Of a DNA stretch of 64,000 bases, positions 34,905-44,244 are shown in pieces. The notes under the pieces are model-generated. The model worked only from the letters and a program-made list of their open reading frames with translations. It was not told the DNA's origin and made no database searches. This DNA is from Arcobacter acticola. Lineage in GTDB: Bacteria > Campylobacterota > Campylobacteria > Campylobacterales > Arcobacteraceae. The DNA is taken from assembly GCF_013177675.1 (NCBI RefSeq), contig NZ_CP042652.1, positions 186,001 through 250,000 on the forward strand, given 5' to 3'. How positions within the stretch are numbered: position 1 is the first letter of the stretch; every line of letters begins with the position of its first letter. The position numbers and the translations under genes are program-made.

Positions 34905-34910
34905 ATTATA
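34905..34910 (-). promoter_or_regulatory. -10 element of the tctC/sRNA transcript
   Basis: TATAAT on the minus strand, preceded by a T-rich stretch in place of a clear -35, as typical of Campylobacterota. It is about 200 nt upstream of tctC. Confidence 0.45.
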
Positions 34911-34989
34911 GTAGTAAAAAAAAATGTAGTATAAATGTAAGAAAAACAGAATCTTTAAAAAAGTTCCTATTTCTCTTTCATTTAATTAA

Positions 34990-35961
34990 TTACATTCTAA
35001 TTTCTTCTCTTTTTTGTAAGAATGCCCATCTTTCGTCGATTCTTTTTTGCCATTCTTCAATTAAGTACTCATATTCAGGTTTAAATAAATGTTTAAATCT
35101 TGGTTGTGCACCTAAATAATCTCTAACTGGAACAATGTTTTTTGGTCTATAAGTGATGTTTAATTCTCTTCCATCAATAATTTCATATAATGGGAAAACT
35201 AAAGAATCAACTGCTAAATCAGAAACTTCAATAGTTTGATTTGGGGCAAATTTCCACTCAGTTGTACATGCAGACATTGCATTTATAAATACAGGCCCTT
35301 TTGTATCAAAACCTCTTTGGATTTTTTTAACCATATCTTTCCATTTATTTGGAGCAACTTGTGCAACATAAGGTGAACCATGTGCTGCCATAATTGAAAT
35401 AATATCTTTTTTCTGTCTTTTCTCACCATAAGAGTGAGTTCCAGCTGGTGCAGTTGTTGTACTTGAACCAATAGGAGTTGAAGATGATCTTTGACCTCCT
35501 GTATTTGCGTAAACTTCGTTGTCTAAACAAACATACATAAAGTCATGTCCTCTTTCAAAACAACCTGAAATCCATTGGAATCCAATATCGTAAGTTGAAC
35601 CATCTCCACCAAAAGTTACAAATTTTGGTTGAGGAGTATCTTCACTTATTCTTCCTTTGTTTCTTAATGCTTTATTCATAGTTTCAACACCTGCCATTGC
35701 AGTTGAAGAGTTTTCAAATCCAATATGAATCCAAGAACAATCCCATGAAGTATGAGGATAAATAGCTGTACAAACTTCTAAACATCCTGTAGAAGCTGAT
35801 ACTACTAGGTTATCATTAGTAGCATTTAAAACTTCTCTTACAATAATAGAGTGAGCACAACCTGGACATAAAAGGTGTGAACCTTCAAATCTTTCAGCAG
35901 CTGTTGAGAATGCTTTAAGATTTTTAATTTCTTTTTGTGTATTAACTAATGCACTACTCAT
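34990..35961 (-). CDS. porB: 2-oxoacid (pyruvate):ferredoxin/flavodoxin oxidoreductase beta subunit
   Basis: A 323-aa thiamine-diphosphate-binding subunit. It shows LLCPGCAHSIIVREV and the ThDP motif GGDGSTYDIGFQW, plus DNEVYANTGGQRS. It converts pyruvate and CoA to acetyl-CoA with reduction of ferredoxin or flavodoxin. It overlaps porA by 4 nt and is the last gene of porCDAB. Confidence 0.92.
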   Translation of the reverse strand: MSSALVNTQKEIKNLKAFSTAAERFEGSHLLCPGCAHSIIVREVLNATNDNLVVSASTGCLEVCTAIYPHTSWDCSWIHIGFENSSTAMAGVETMNKALRNKGRISEDTPQPKFVTFGGDGSTYDIGFQWISGCFERGHDFMYVCLDNEVYANTGGQRSSSTPIGSSTTTAPAGTHSYGEKRQKKDIISIMAAHGSPYVAQVAPNKWKDMVKKIQRGFDTKGPVFINAMSACTTEWKFAPNQTIEVSDLAVDSLVFPLYEIIDGRELNITYRPKNIVPVRDYLGAQPRFKHLFKPEYEYLIEEWQKRIDERWAFLQKREEIRM

Positions 35962-37202
35962 TTTTGTACTCCTTGCGCTTCATAAAAGCTAAGTTCTGGA
36001 CCTCTTACTCCAACAAATCTTTGGATTTTTCCAGCTAGTTTACCGTCTTTTGCTTCTTTATCTAATGTTTTAAAAATATTTTTTAATGATGCAACTGTCA
36101 TATCTCTACCACCTAATCCATAGATTAAGTTAGATACTGTTGGTCGTGCAGGTGAATTAATTAATGCACCAGAAACTTCATTAAATAAAGCCCCAACAGT
36201 TCCTCCAGGAGCTGATCTATCCATACAAGCAACTGCTTTAACATTTTGTAAAGCCTCTGCAACTTCTTCAAGAGGGAAAGGTCTAAATACTCTAGGTGCA
36301 ACAACACCAACTTTAATACCTTCTTCCTCTTTGATTTGATCAATAGCTAGCATAGCTGTTTCAAATGTAGAACCTAAACAAACGATTGCAACATCTGCAT
36401 CTTCCATTCCATAAGATTCAACAAGTTTATATTCTCTACCTGTTAATTCTTTAAATTGTGCAAATGTTTCTAAGATAACTTTTTTAGAACCCATTAATGC
36501 AGCATGTTGTTTTGCTTTATGTTCAAAATGCCAATCTTGCTCAGTTTGTACACCATGAGTTACCGGTTTGTCAAAATTTAATAAGGCATTTACTTGTAAG
36601 TAAGGTCCTACAAAATCACATGCAACTTTATCTTCTAAAGGTGTAACATTTTGTGCAGTATGAGAAGTCATAAATCCATCTTGATTAGAAATAACAGGTA
36701 ATCTAACAGCTGGATGCTCAGAAATTTTAAATGACATTAAAGTCATATCATAAGCTTCTTGAGGATTAAATGCATCAATTGAAATCCATCCTGAATCTCT
36801 TGTTAAGTATAAGTCAGAGTGGTCACCATTTACATTTAAAGGTGCTGCTAATGCTCTATTAACTAAACATAAAACAACAGGAATTCTCATTCCAGATGCT
36901 TGGTATAAAACTTCAATCATAAGTGCTAAACCTTGAGAAGAAGTAGCAGTTGCAACTCTTCCTCCAGCAGCTCCTGCTCCAACACATGCAGACATAGCAG
37001 CATGTTCAGATTCAGTCATAATTACTTCACCATCAACATATCCATTTGCATGGAACATACAGTAATTTTCAACAGTAGCCGTTGAAGGTGTAATAGGATA
37101 AGCAGCAATAACATCTACATCAGCTTGTCTTAAAGCTTGAGAGTTTGCCATGTTTCCATCCCAAACTTCTACTTTTTTTAATTCCATTACTCTTTTATTC
37201 AT
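35958..37202 (-). CDS. porA: 2-oxoacid (pyruvate):ferredoxin oxidoreductase alpha subunit
   Basis: A 414-aa alpha subunit with the N-terminal pyrimidine-binding fold (DVIAAYPITPSTATVE, MTESEHAAMSACVGAGAAGG) and the C-terminal domain II. It is 2 nt from porD. Substrate is most likely pyruvate, as in other Campylobacterota with this gene order. Confidence 0.93.
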   Translation of the reverse strand: MNKRVMELKKVEVWDGNMANSQALRQADVDVIAAYPITPSTATVENYCMFHANGYVDGEVIMTESEHAAMSACVGAGAAGGRVATATSSQGLALMIEVLYQASGMRIPVVLCLVNRALAAPLNVNGDHSDLYLTRDSGWISIDAFNPQEAYDMTLMSFKISEHPAVRLPVISNQDGFMTSHTAQNVTPLEDKVACDFVGPYLQVNALLNFDKPVTHGVQTEQDWHFEHKAKQHAALMGSKKVILETFAQFKELTGREYKLVESYGMEDADVAIVCLGSTFETAMLAIDQIKEEEGIKVGVVAPRVFRPFPLEEVAEALQNVKAVACMDRSAPGGTVGALFNEVSGALINSPARPTVSNLIYGLGGRDMTVASLKNIFKTLDKEAKDGKLAGKIQRFVGVRGPELSFYEAQGVQK

Positions 37203-37204
37203 AC

Positions 37205-37615
37205 TTATTCACCTTTCTTTTTTTTCTCAGGCCATTGTGAAAGTGCATCTTCCACTGTTTCAAACTCATTGAACATTAAAAGAGATTTTGGATTTGTAGG
37301 ACAAACACTTACACATAATCCACATCCTTTACAGTGTTCATAATCTACACCTTTCATCTCTTTATTTCTAGCGATAATCGATGTATCTGGACAGAATATC
37401 CAGCAATTTTGACAGTCAATACAAGTTTCAGAATTCCAAACTGGTTTTATAACTCTCCAGTCCCCAACAGACATACTTTTTGAACTAGTTTCTGAATACA
37501 TTCTATCTTCTGGTTGAATATCTGCAATATTATAATCTATATTTCCATCGAATGTGTAAAGAGCAGCACCAGGTACTAACTCATCCCATCCCATTTCATT
37601 AATTGGTTTACTCAT
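37205..37615 (-). CDS. porD: 2-oxoacid:ferredoxin oxidoreductase delta (ferredoxin) subunit
   Basis: A 136-aa protein with two 4Fe-4S motifs: CIDCQNCWIFCPD and CKGCGLCVSVCPTNP. It passes electrons from the ThDP site to the external carrier. The N-terminal extension (about 60 residues) is usual for this subunit. Confidence 0.93.
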   Translation of the reverse strand: MSKPINEMGWDELVPGAALYTFDGNIDYNIADIQPEDRMYSETSSKSMSVGDWRVIKPVWNSETCIDCQNCWIFCPDTSIIARNKEMKGVDYEHCKGCGLCVSVCPTNPKSLLMFNEFETVEDALSQWPEKKKKGE

Positions 37616-37626
37616 TTTTTATCCTT

Positions 37627-38190
37627 CTACTGAACTTCGTCGTAAGCTCTTTGGATTGCTACCATATTAGCTTCAATCAAATTTGGTGGTAATTTTTTTA
37701 AAACACTTACCATTTTTTCTTTGAAATAATCTAATTCGTACATTCCACTAACTTTCATAAATGCTCCAAGCATTGGAGTATTAGGAATAGCTTTTCCAAT
37801 AGTATCTCTTGCTATTTGAAAACAGTCAAGAATAAATACTCTGTCTTTAATATCTTCTAATTCAGGAACTAAAGATATTAATTCTTCTTTGCTAAGGTGT
37901 GTTGTAATAATATATTTTGTTGTATCTTTACCATTAGCAGTAAAATCATCTGTTAAAGCAAGACCTGGATCAAGTATAAATACATAATCTGGACTCATAT
38001 ATTTTTCGTGGTTTAAAATTACTTTATCGTCTATTCTATTGTAGGCTGTCATTGACGCACCTCTTTTAGCTGAACCATAGAATGCAAATGCTTGTACTTG
38101 TTTACCAGATTCGGCAACAATTGATCCAAGACCCTTAGCACCTGTTACAGCACCTTGACCTGCACGGCTATGCCATCTAATTTCTAACAT
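37627..38190 (-). CDS. porC: 2-oxoacid:ferredoxin oxidoreductase gamma subunit
   Basis: A 187-aa gamma subunit starting MLEIRWHSRAGQGAVTGA, the typical RxxGxGGxG-like family opening. It is the first gene of the porCDAB operon. AAGGAG lies 7 nt before the ATG. Confidence 0.92.
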   Translation of the reverse strand: MLEIRWHSRAGQGAVTGAKGLGSIVAESGKQVQAFAFYGSAKRGASMTAYNRIDDKVILNHEKYMSPDYVFILDPGLALTDDFTANGKDTTKYIITTHLSKEELISLVPELEDIKDRVFILDCFQIARDTIGKAIPNTPMLGAFMKVSGMYELDYFKEKMVSVLKKLPPNLIEANMVAIQRAYDEVQ

Positions 38191-38527
38191 AGTGGCTCCT
38201 TAATTAATATTAAATTTGACTTAAAAAATTTAATTAGTCTGTAGTATTATAGATAATCTTAACTTATAAGGTACTTTTATTTAATATAAAATGAAATTCA
38301 TGTAACTTTTTGAGACACTGATTCTTAGTAAAAAGATTATTTTTTCGAAAAAATGTAAAAAATAAAAAGAATATCATATATCTTCAAATACCAAAAAATA
38401 GACGTTCTTTATAATATAATGAAATAATTAAACTTAAAATAATTATAGGAGTAAAAACTTAATTAAATATATTATAAAGTAGCTAACAACATAAGTTAAG
38501 CTATATTTAATTAGTATTTAAAGTATT
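38191..38527. other. 337-bp intergenic region upstream of porC
   Basis: No gene is visible. On the minus strand there is a TATAAT at 38251-38246 giving a porC leader of about 50 nt. The middle holds a 14-bp palindrome TTTTTTCGAAAAAA (38340-38353). On the plus strand two TATAAT boxes (38410-38420) and a TAGGAG are present, but no start codon follows, so they probably reflect AT richness. Confidence 0.5.
38246..38251 (-). promoter_or_regulatory. -10 element of porCDAB
   Basis: TATAAT on the minus strand, 56 bp before the porC start. Confidence 0.5.
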
Positions 38528-39193
38528 TTAATTTTGATTTTTTAGATTTTTAAGGAAATTAATGGCACTGAATGCATCTTTTTGAATAAAATTTGTATAT
38601 TCTCTTAACTCAAGTTCTTCACCATATCCACATAAAAGACCAATTGAATTCACATTAGCAGCATTTGCAGCAATCAAATCAAGTTTTGTATCTCCTATCA
38701 TCCAAACATCATGTAAATCTTTATTGTAATTCATTTGTTCAAGAGTTATTAAAATAGGTTCAGGATGTGGTTTTGGATTTTCTACATTTTCTCTACCTGT
38801 AACTATCTCAAAAAAATGTGCTATTCCAAAATGCTCAAGTAAAGGCATAGTATACATTCTTGTTTTTGTTGTAACTACACTAACTCTTCCTATTTGAGAT
38901 GCTAGTTGTACCGCTTCAAGAGCATTTTCTAAAAGTGTTGTTTGTTCTTTTGAAATAACTCTATATCTATTTTTATATGAATTAACAAATTCCCAAACTT
39001 TTTCATCTTCAACACCTAATTCTTTGTACATGATATCAAGTGGATAACCAATTAATGATTTAATATCATCTATAGAATATTTAAAATCAAAATCTAACTC
39101 TTTAAATGTATGCAAAAAAGTTGAGATGATTGCATCTGTTGATTCGATTAATGTTCCATCTAAATCAAAAAGTATTATTTTATTTTTACTCAT
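38528..39193 (-). CDS. HAD-superfamily phosphatase (Gph/PpaX-like)
   Basis: A 221-aa HAD hydrolase: motif I FDLDGTLIEST, motif II VVTTKTR, Lys in ENPKPHPEP and motif IV WMIGDTKLDLIAA. It resembles phosphoglycolate phosphatase or pyrophosphatase PpaX; substrate uncertain. An AAAAATAAAA leader precedes the ATG; it follows the SBP gene by 27 nt. Confidence 0.85.
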   Translation of the reverse strand: MSKNKIILFDLDGTLIESTDAIISTFLHTFKELDFDFKYSIDDIKSLIGYPLDIMYKELGVEDEKVWEFVNSYKNRYRVISKEQTTLLENALEAVQLASQIGRVSVVTTKTRMYTMPLLEHFGIAHFFEIVTGRENVENPKPHPEPILITLEQMNYNKDLHDVWMIGDTKLDLIAANAANVNSIGLLCGYGEELELREYTNFIQKDAFSAINFLKNLKNQN

Positions 39194-39220
39194 ATTTTAT
39201 TTTTCCTTCAATGCAATTAT

Positions 39221-40723
39221 TTATTGTTCTAATTCCCAATCTTTTTGGTTATGCATAATACCAATGAAACTTGGTTCTACATTTTTTATTTCTTTATTAA
39301 CTACTGTGATTCCATCTGGAATATATAAAAATAAATATGGTAAATCATCAGAAATGATTTTAAAGATTTCTTTATATATTTTTCCTAATTCCTCTCTATT
39401 TATTGTGTTTATTCCATCTTCAATTAATTTATCAACTTTCTCATTTTTATATGATACTAAATTAAATCCACCCAGTTTATCACTTGAACTATGCCACAAT
39501 GGATAAGCATCTGGCATTAAGCCTAAAGACCAGCCAAGAATTACTGCATCAAATTTTTTTGGATGAACAACAGTATTTAAAAACGCTTGCCATTCCATAA
39601 CTCTTATTGTCATTTTAACACCTACTTTTTCAAGCTGATATTGTAAAATTTGTGCTGTATTAATTCTTGTATCATTTCCGGTATTTGTAACAACTTCAAA
39701 TGTAAAAGGATTGTTTTCATCATAACCAAGCTCTTTTAGTAGCTCTTTTGCTTTTTCTATATTTTGAGTAATTGGTTTAATTTTTTCATTATATGCAAAA
39801 GAGTCTGGTAAAAAAGGTCCATTACATATTTTTCCATAACCAAAAAATAAGATATCAACTAATTCTTGTCTATCTATTGCTAAAGATAATGCTTGTCTAA
39901 TTCGTAAATCTTTAAATTTCTCATTATTTAAATTAAATCCTAAATATGTATAAGCAAAACTAGGTTTTTGAATTATTGTAAATTTATTTTTAAAATCATC
40001 ATCAATTTGTCTATCAATTTGAATGGGAGTTAATCCTCCAATATCTAGTTTCTTTTGTTTTAGATATAAAAATGAAGTATTAGGATCAGGAAGAAATTGA
40101 TATAAAATCTTATCAATTTTTGGAATTCCTTCAAAATAGTTCTCATTTGCAATTAGTTCTATATCTTGAGCTGTTTTAAACTCTTTTAGTTTATATGAAC
40201 CTGTTCCTATTGGATTTTTATTAAAAGAGCTTGTCATTAGATTTTCTTCATCTTTTAAAAGATGATAAGGTAATATTCCAACCATCCAAGTTTCAATTGC
40301 TTTAAAGTAAGGTTGTTTATAGATTATTTCAAGTGTAAAGTCATCTATTGCTTTTACACTTTGTACTTCTTGAAAATTTGATTTAATAGAATTAAATACT
40401 TTTGGATCAATTATTTTTTCATAAGTAAATACAACATCTTTTGAAGTAAATTTTACTCCATCATGCCATAAAACATTGTTTCTAAGTTTTATAATAAGTT
40501 TTGTTGGTGTTTCAAATTCATATGATTGCGCTAAATCAACTGTATGATTTCCATTTTTATCATATTTAAATAAGCCATTAAAAAGCCAATCAGATATTTC
40601 ACTACTAGCACTATCGTTTGCTAATATAGGATTTAATCGACTAGGACTTGAACTCATTGATAGATTCAATGTGCTTGCACTAAGGTATGTAATAAGTAAT
40701 AAATAGTAGGTTAATAATTTCAT
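39221..40723 (-). CDS. Peptide/nickel-type ABC solute-binding protein
   Basis: A 500-aa SBP_bac_5 protein with signal peptide MKLLTYYLLLITYLSASTL and family motifs (YKYDKNG-like start, WHDGVKFTSKDVVFTYEKI, RIRQALSLAIDRQELVD). Start chosen at 40723: the longer frame up to 40837 has no signal and crosses the rpsI terminator. No permease or ATPase adjoins it, so the partner is elsewhere. Confidence 0.87.
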   Translation of the reverse strand: MKLLTYYLLLITYLSASTLNLSMSSSPSRLNPILANDSASSEISDWLFNGLFKYDKNGNHTVDLAQSYEFETPTKLIIKLRNNVLWHDGVKFTSKDVVFTYEKIIDPKVFNSIKSNFQEVQSVKAIDDFTLEIIYKQPYFKAIETWMVGILPYHLLKDEENLMTSSFNKNPIGTGSYKLKEFKTAQDIELIANENYFEGIPKIDKILYQFLPDPNTSFLYLKQKKLDIGGLTPIQIDRQIDDDFKNKFTIIQKPSFAYTYLGFNLNNEKFKDLRIRQALSLAIDRQELVDILFFGYGKICNGPFLPDSFAYNEKIKPITQNIEKAKELLKELGYDENNPFTFEVVTNTGNDTRINTAQILQYQLEKVGVKMTIRVMEWQAFLNTVVHPKKFDAVILGWSLGLMPDAYPLWHSSSDKLGGFNLVSYKNEKVDKLIEDGINTINREELGKIYKEIFKIISDDLPYLFLYIPDGITVVNKEIKNVEPSFIGIMHNQKDWELEQ

Positions 40724-40770
40724 AGGGTATTGTATAGTTTTTTTATATAAATAAGCATAAAAAAGTGCAT

Positions 40771-40803
40771 AAAAAAAGGAGCAACAAAGTCGCTCCTTTT
40801 TTT
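40771..40803 (-). terminator. Terminator of rplM-rpsI operon
   Basis: AAAAAAAGGAGC (40771-40782) and GCTCCTTTTTTT (40792-40803) form a 12-bp stem. It sits just after the rpsI stop. Confidence 0.85.
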
Positions 40804-40837
40804 GAGAACAGTAAGAAATACTCTTCGAAAATACCAA

Positions 40838-41227
40838 TTATCTTTTTGAGAATTGAGAAGATTTTCTTGCTTTTTTCTTTCCGAATTTTTTTCTTTCAAC
40901 AGATCTAGAATCTCTTGTTAATAAACCAAATGGTTTTAACACAGCTCTGAACTGCTCATCAAAAGCAACTAATGCTCTTGAAATTCCGTGTCTTGCAGCA
41001 TCAGCTTGTGCAGAATATCCACCACCAAGAGTTTTTACTACAATGTTTACAGAAGTTTCTTGTTTAGAAACATTTAATGGTTGCATAACTCTTTTTTTGA
41101 TTGATTCATGACCACCAAGCCATGCGTCTAAAGATACACCATTAATTGTTAATTGACCATTACCATTTTCTAGCCATACTTTAGCTACAGCTGTTTTTCT
41201 TCTTCCAGTTGCGTATACTTTTGCCAT
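40838..41227 (-). CDS. rpsI: 30S ribosomal protein S9
   Basis: A 129-aa S9: [15 protein letters not shown] at the start, [15 protein letters not shown], and a C-terminal [12 protein letters not shown] tail that reaches the P site. It follows rplM by 5 nt. Confidence 0.98.
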   Translation of the reverse strand: MAKVYATGRRKTAVAKVWLENGNGQLTINGVSLDAWLGGHESIKKRVMQPLNVSKQETSVNIVVKTLGGGYSAQADAARHGISRALVAFDEQFRAVLKPFGLLTRDSRSVERKKFGKKKARKSSQFSKR

Positions 41228-41232
41228 TACTC

Positions 41233-41652
41233 TTATCCTTTAATTTGCGCAGTATGAGGGTGTTCGCTACCTGCGTATACTTTTAATTTTTTTAACATAG
41301 CTTTTCCAAGAGTTGTTTTTGGAAGCATACCTCTAGCAGCTAGTTTATATAATTTTTCTGGATTCTTTTCAAACATTTCAGACATTTTGTGAGTTTTTGT
41401 ACTACCAAAATAACCTGAGTGTGTAAAGTAATTTTTAGTTTCTAATTTTTTACCAGAAAATTTTGCTTTTGATGCATTTATAATAACAACAAAATCTCCG
41501 CAGTCTACATTTGGTGTAAAACAAGGTTTGTTTTTCCCTCTTAAGATAGTAGCAACTTCTGTAATAATTCTTCCGAATACTTTATCAGTTGCATCAACTA
41601 CTATCCAATCTCTTTCGATTTCGTTAGCATGTGCCATTTGAGTAAATTTCAT
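41233..41652 (-). CDS. rplM: 50S ribosomal protein L13
   Basis: A 139-aa L13 with [32 protein letters not shown] and [26 protein letters not shown] precedes the start. Confidence 0.98.
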   Translation of the reverse strand: MKFTQMAHANEIERDWIVVDATDKVFGRIITEVATILRGKNKPCFTPNVDCGDFVVIINASKAKFSGKKLETKNYFTHSGYFGSTKTHKMSEMFEKNPEKLYKLAARGMLPKTTLGKAMLKKLKVYAGSEHPHTAQIKG

Positions 41653-41727
41653 TTATTTTCTCCGCTTTTTTAATGAGGTGGAATAATAGTGTAGTAATAC
41701 TTAATTATTACTTAAATTAAGTATATA

Positions 41728-43113
41728 TTAATATTTTATGCAAAATTTAGAACCTTTTCCAAATTCTGAGCTAATTTCAAGGCTAAAATTATGTAAAGAA
41801 AGAACAGCTTGTACAATAAATAGTCCAAGACCTAGGGAATTATTCCAACCATTATTTGATACCCTATAAAATTTGTGATTTATATTTTCTAATTCAAGTT
41901 CTTCTATTCCAATACCTTTATCAATGATACAAATTGAATTTTGAGAAATTTCAACTGTAACATCATCCTCTGAGTATTTTAAAGCATTTTCAATTAAGTT
42001 AGATATTGCCATGGAAATTAGAGTTTCATCAACTTTTAAAGTTATATCATCTCCTGAAATTTTAATCTCTCTATTTTTATATTTATCATTTAAATCACTT
42101 ATACAATTTTCAACTAAAGTTTTAATAGAACAAGGCAATAGCAATATTTCTTGTTTACCTTCTTCTAGTTTTAGCGTGAGCCTTAGCTTATCAATTATTT
42201 GTGACATTTTATTTGCATTTGTATGAATTTTATTTAAAAATTTTTCTTTCATGGGCTGAGGCATTTGCTCATCATTCAAAATGGTTTCACTATAACCTGA
42301 AATAATTGCAATTGGATTTTTAAATTCATGGGATAATGCTGAAATTATTTCATCTTTTTGTCTATTAGCAAGTTTTAATTTTGCTGTTTGTTTTGCTTTT
42401 TGTTTTTCTTTCTTTTGGAGTTTTTCACCTACTTTATTTAGTAATTTAGCAATTTTATTAAATTCGTATGTATAATCTGAATTCAGTGTAAAAGATTGTT
42501 TTTTATTTGATAATTGTGTTAAAAAATATAAGATTGTATCAGTCTCTTTTTTTATTCTTAAACTAATAAAATATGTTGCTATAAAAACTATTATTAAGAA
42601 AAATGTAATAAATGAAAATATCTCAAGAGAAAGTTTTGTAAATTGATTATTTATTTTATCCGTATAATCAGCCATTCTAATAAAATATATTTTATTCTCA
42701 ATAATGGTTTTTTTTGCAACATAAATTAAATCTTTTTTTACAGTATCAGATAATCTAGTATCTTTTCCTAAGCCTACATTTCTTGCTTGAATGATTTCTA
42801 CTCTATTTGCATGATTTTTTATTTTTGAAATATCTTTGTCACTTTCAGCAATTACCTCTCCATCTTCAGCAATGATTGTAATTCTTAAGTTTAATTTAGA
42901 GTGCAATTCTTCAACAATGTTTGTAATATTGTGAATATCTTGCTTATCTTTTAACACAATGGATAAGGTATCAATATTTTGAATAAGATTTTTTTCTATT
43001 TGATCAAGATAAAGATTCTTTGTCCAAAAATATATTAAAAGACTTAATGTAATTAGGATTGCAAAAAATATTGAAATATATGTTCTAAAAAAAAGTTGAT
43101 GAATCTTTAACAA
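41728..43113 (-). CDS. PhoR-like sensor histidine kinase
   Basis: A 461-aa kinase with TM helices at about 10-30 and 155-180 flanking a short periplasmic domain, HisKA with ISALSHEFKNPIAIISGY, and HATPase_c (NLIENALKYSEDD, DKGIGIEEL, GLGLFIVQA). The overlap of 7 nt with the regulator gene and its place at the end of the pst cluster point to phosphate control. Name by context only. Confidence 0.87.
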   Translation of the reverse strand: MLKIHQLFFRTYISIFFAILITLSLLIYFWTKNLYLDQIEKNLIQNIDTLSIVLKDKQDIHNITNIVEELHSKLNLRITIIAEDGEVIAESDKDISKIKNHANRVEIIQARNVGLGKDTRLSDTVKKDLIYVAKKTIIENKIYFIRMADYTDKINNQFTKLSLEIFSFITFFLIIVFIATYFISLRIKKETDTILYFLTQLSNKKQSFTLNSDYTYEFNKIAKLLNKVGEKLQKKEKQKAKQTAKLKLANRQKDEIISALSHEFKNPIAIISGYSETILNDEQMPQPMKEKFLNKIHTNANKMSQIIDKLRLTLKLEEGKQEILLLPCSIKTLVENCISDLNDKYKNREIKISGDDITLKVDETLISMAISNLIENALKYSEDDVTVEISQNSICIIDKGIGIEELELENINHKFYRVSNNGWNNSLGLGLFIVQAVLSLHNFSLEISSEFGKGSKFCIKY

Positions 43114-43781
43114 AAAATATAACCTTCCCCTCTAACTGATTTAATATACTCTTTTGTTCCATCAGGATCGATTTTTGCTTTTAATCTTTTTATTGCCACA
43201 TTTACAGTTTTAACTTTTTTATCAAAAGAGTCTTTCCATACACTATTTAATAAATGCTCTCGTGACATTAAAATATCTTTGTTTTTTACAAATTCTAATA
43301 ATAAATCATGCTCAAGGTGAGTTAAGTCTATTTCATCATTATCAATATAAAATTTTTTATTTGATGCTTTGTAAACTATATCTTTTACTTTTAAAATTTC
43401 AATATCATGAGAAGTTCTTTTTATAACGGCTTTTACTCTTGCAATTAATTCTTTTAAGTTAAATGGTTTTGTTATATAATCATCAGCATGTGAATCAAAA
43501 CCTTCTATTATATCTTCATCATTATCTTTAGCAGTTACATAAATAACAGGATTAGAATAACCTTGTTTTTTTATTTCATTTATAAAAGTAGTTCCTTCAA
43601 TTCCTGGAAGGTTTCTATCCATTAGTATTAAATCAATTTGTTCTTCATCTAATACTTTTCTTACGTTATTATCAATAGTTAAAAAACCTATTGTTTCATA
43701 ACCTTCTTTTTGAAGTGTATATTCAAGTAATTCTAAAATATCTTCTTCATCTTCTATTATTAATATAAGTTTATTATTCAT
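43107..43781 (-). CDS. PhoB-like response regulator
   Basis: A 224-aa OmpR-type regulator: acidic pair IIEDEED, phosphoacceptor DLILMDRNLPG, YITKPFNLKEL, and a winged helix ending SVRGEGYIFC. Start MNNKLILIIEDEED at 43781 is chosen; the longer frame to 43835 adds an unsupported 18 residues. It overlaps the psiE-like gene by 8 nt. Probable PhoB binding repeats lie upstream of pstS and pstC. Confidence 0.88.
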   Translation of the reverse strand: MNNKLILIIEDEEDILELLEYTLQKEGYETIGFLTIDNNVRKVLDEEQIDLILMDRNLPGIEGTTFINEIKKQGYSNPVIYVTAKDNDEDIIEGFDSHADDYITKPFNLKELIARVKAVIKRTSHDIEILKVKDIVYKASNKKFYIDNDEIDLTHLEHDLLLEFVKNKDILMSREHLLNSVWKDSFDKKVKTVNVAIKRLKAKIDPDGTKEYIKSVRGEGYIFC

Positions 43782-44223
43782 TCGAATTTGACTCTTTTGT
43801 TGTTTGAATTGTTTTACTAGGTCTATCATCATCATATTCGATTACTGTATCTTTAGAAATTTTAATAATGCCTGGTGAGAATTTGATTGCAAGTATTCTA
43901 AATATGAAAAAGACAAAAATTACAAATAATAAAAAAGATATATCAAAATAGTCTCTATTCTTATTTGTTGTTAGAATAATAACATCTCTAATTAAAAAAA
44001 TGATAAAAATATCAATTACATATCTTAGTCGTAAAGTTTCTCTTTTAATAAAATCTGAAATCATTTTTACAACTTCCATAATAACAATAAATTCTAACAT
44101 CAGGATAATTGCTTTATAGAAATCTATACCTGCAACAAGAATTCCCATAAAAATTATTGTTGCAGCTAGTACCTCGAAGTTTGTGCTAAAGTAGTTTTTT
44201 ATTTTATTTATAGCTTTTTTCAT
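43774..44223 (-). CDS. PsiE-like phosphate-starvation membrane protein
   Basis: A 149-aa protein with four TM helices (LAATIIFMGILVAGID, AIILMLEFIVIMEVVK, YVIDIFIIFLIRDVII, FLLFVIFVFFIFRILAI) and a polar tail. This matches PsiE in layout and lies within the phosphate operon. Role of PsiE is unknown. Confidence 0.75.
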   Translation of the reverse strand: MKKAINKIKNYFSTNFEVLAATIIFMGILVAGIDFYKAIILMLEFIVIMEVVKMISDFIKRETLRLRYVIDIFIIFLIRDVIILTTNKNRDYFDISFLLFVIFVFFIFRILAIKFSPGIIKISKDTVIEYDDDRPSKTIQTTKESNSNE

Positions 44224-44244
44224 TCCTAAAGTATATCATAAAAA

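Noticed and set aside
38401-38470. Plus-strand promoter and ribosome binding site without a gene
   Set aside because: No start codon or open frame follows; AT-rich sequence gives TATAAT by chance.
40724-40837. N-terminal extension of the peptide-binding protein
   Set aside because: It reads across the rpsI terminator and puts the signal peptide at residue 39.
43782-43835. N-terminal extension of the PhoB-like regulator
   Set aside because: Receiver domains start at the internal MNNKLILIIEDEE; the extra 18 residues are frame overlap with the psiE-like gene.
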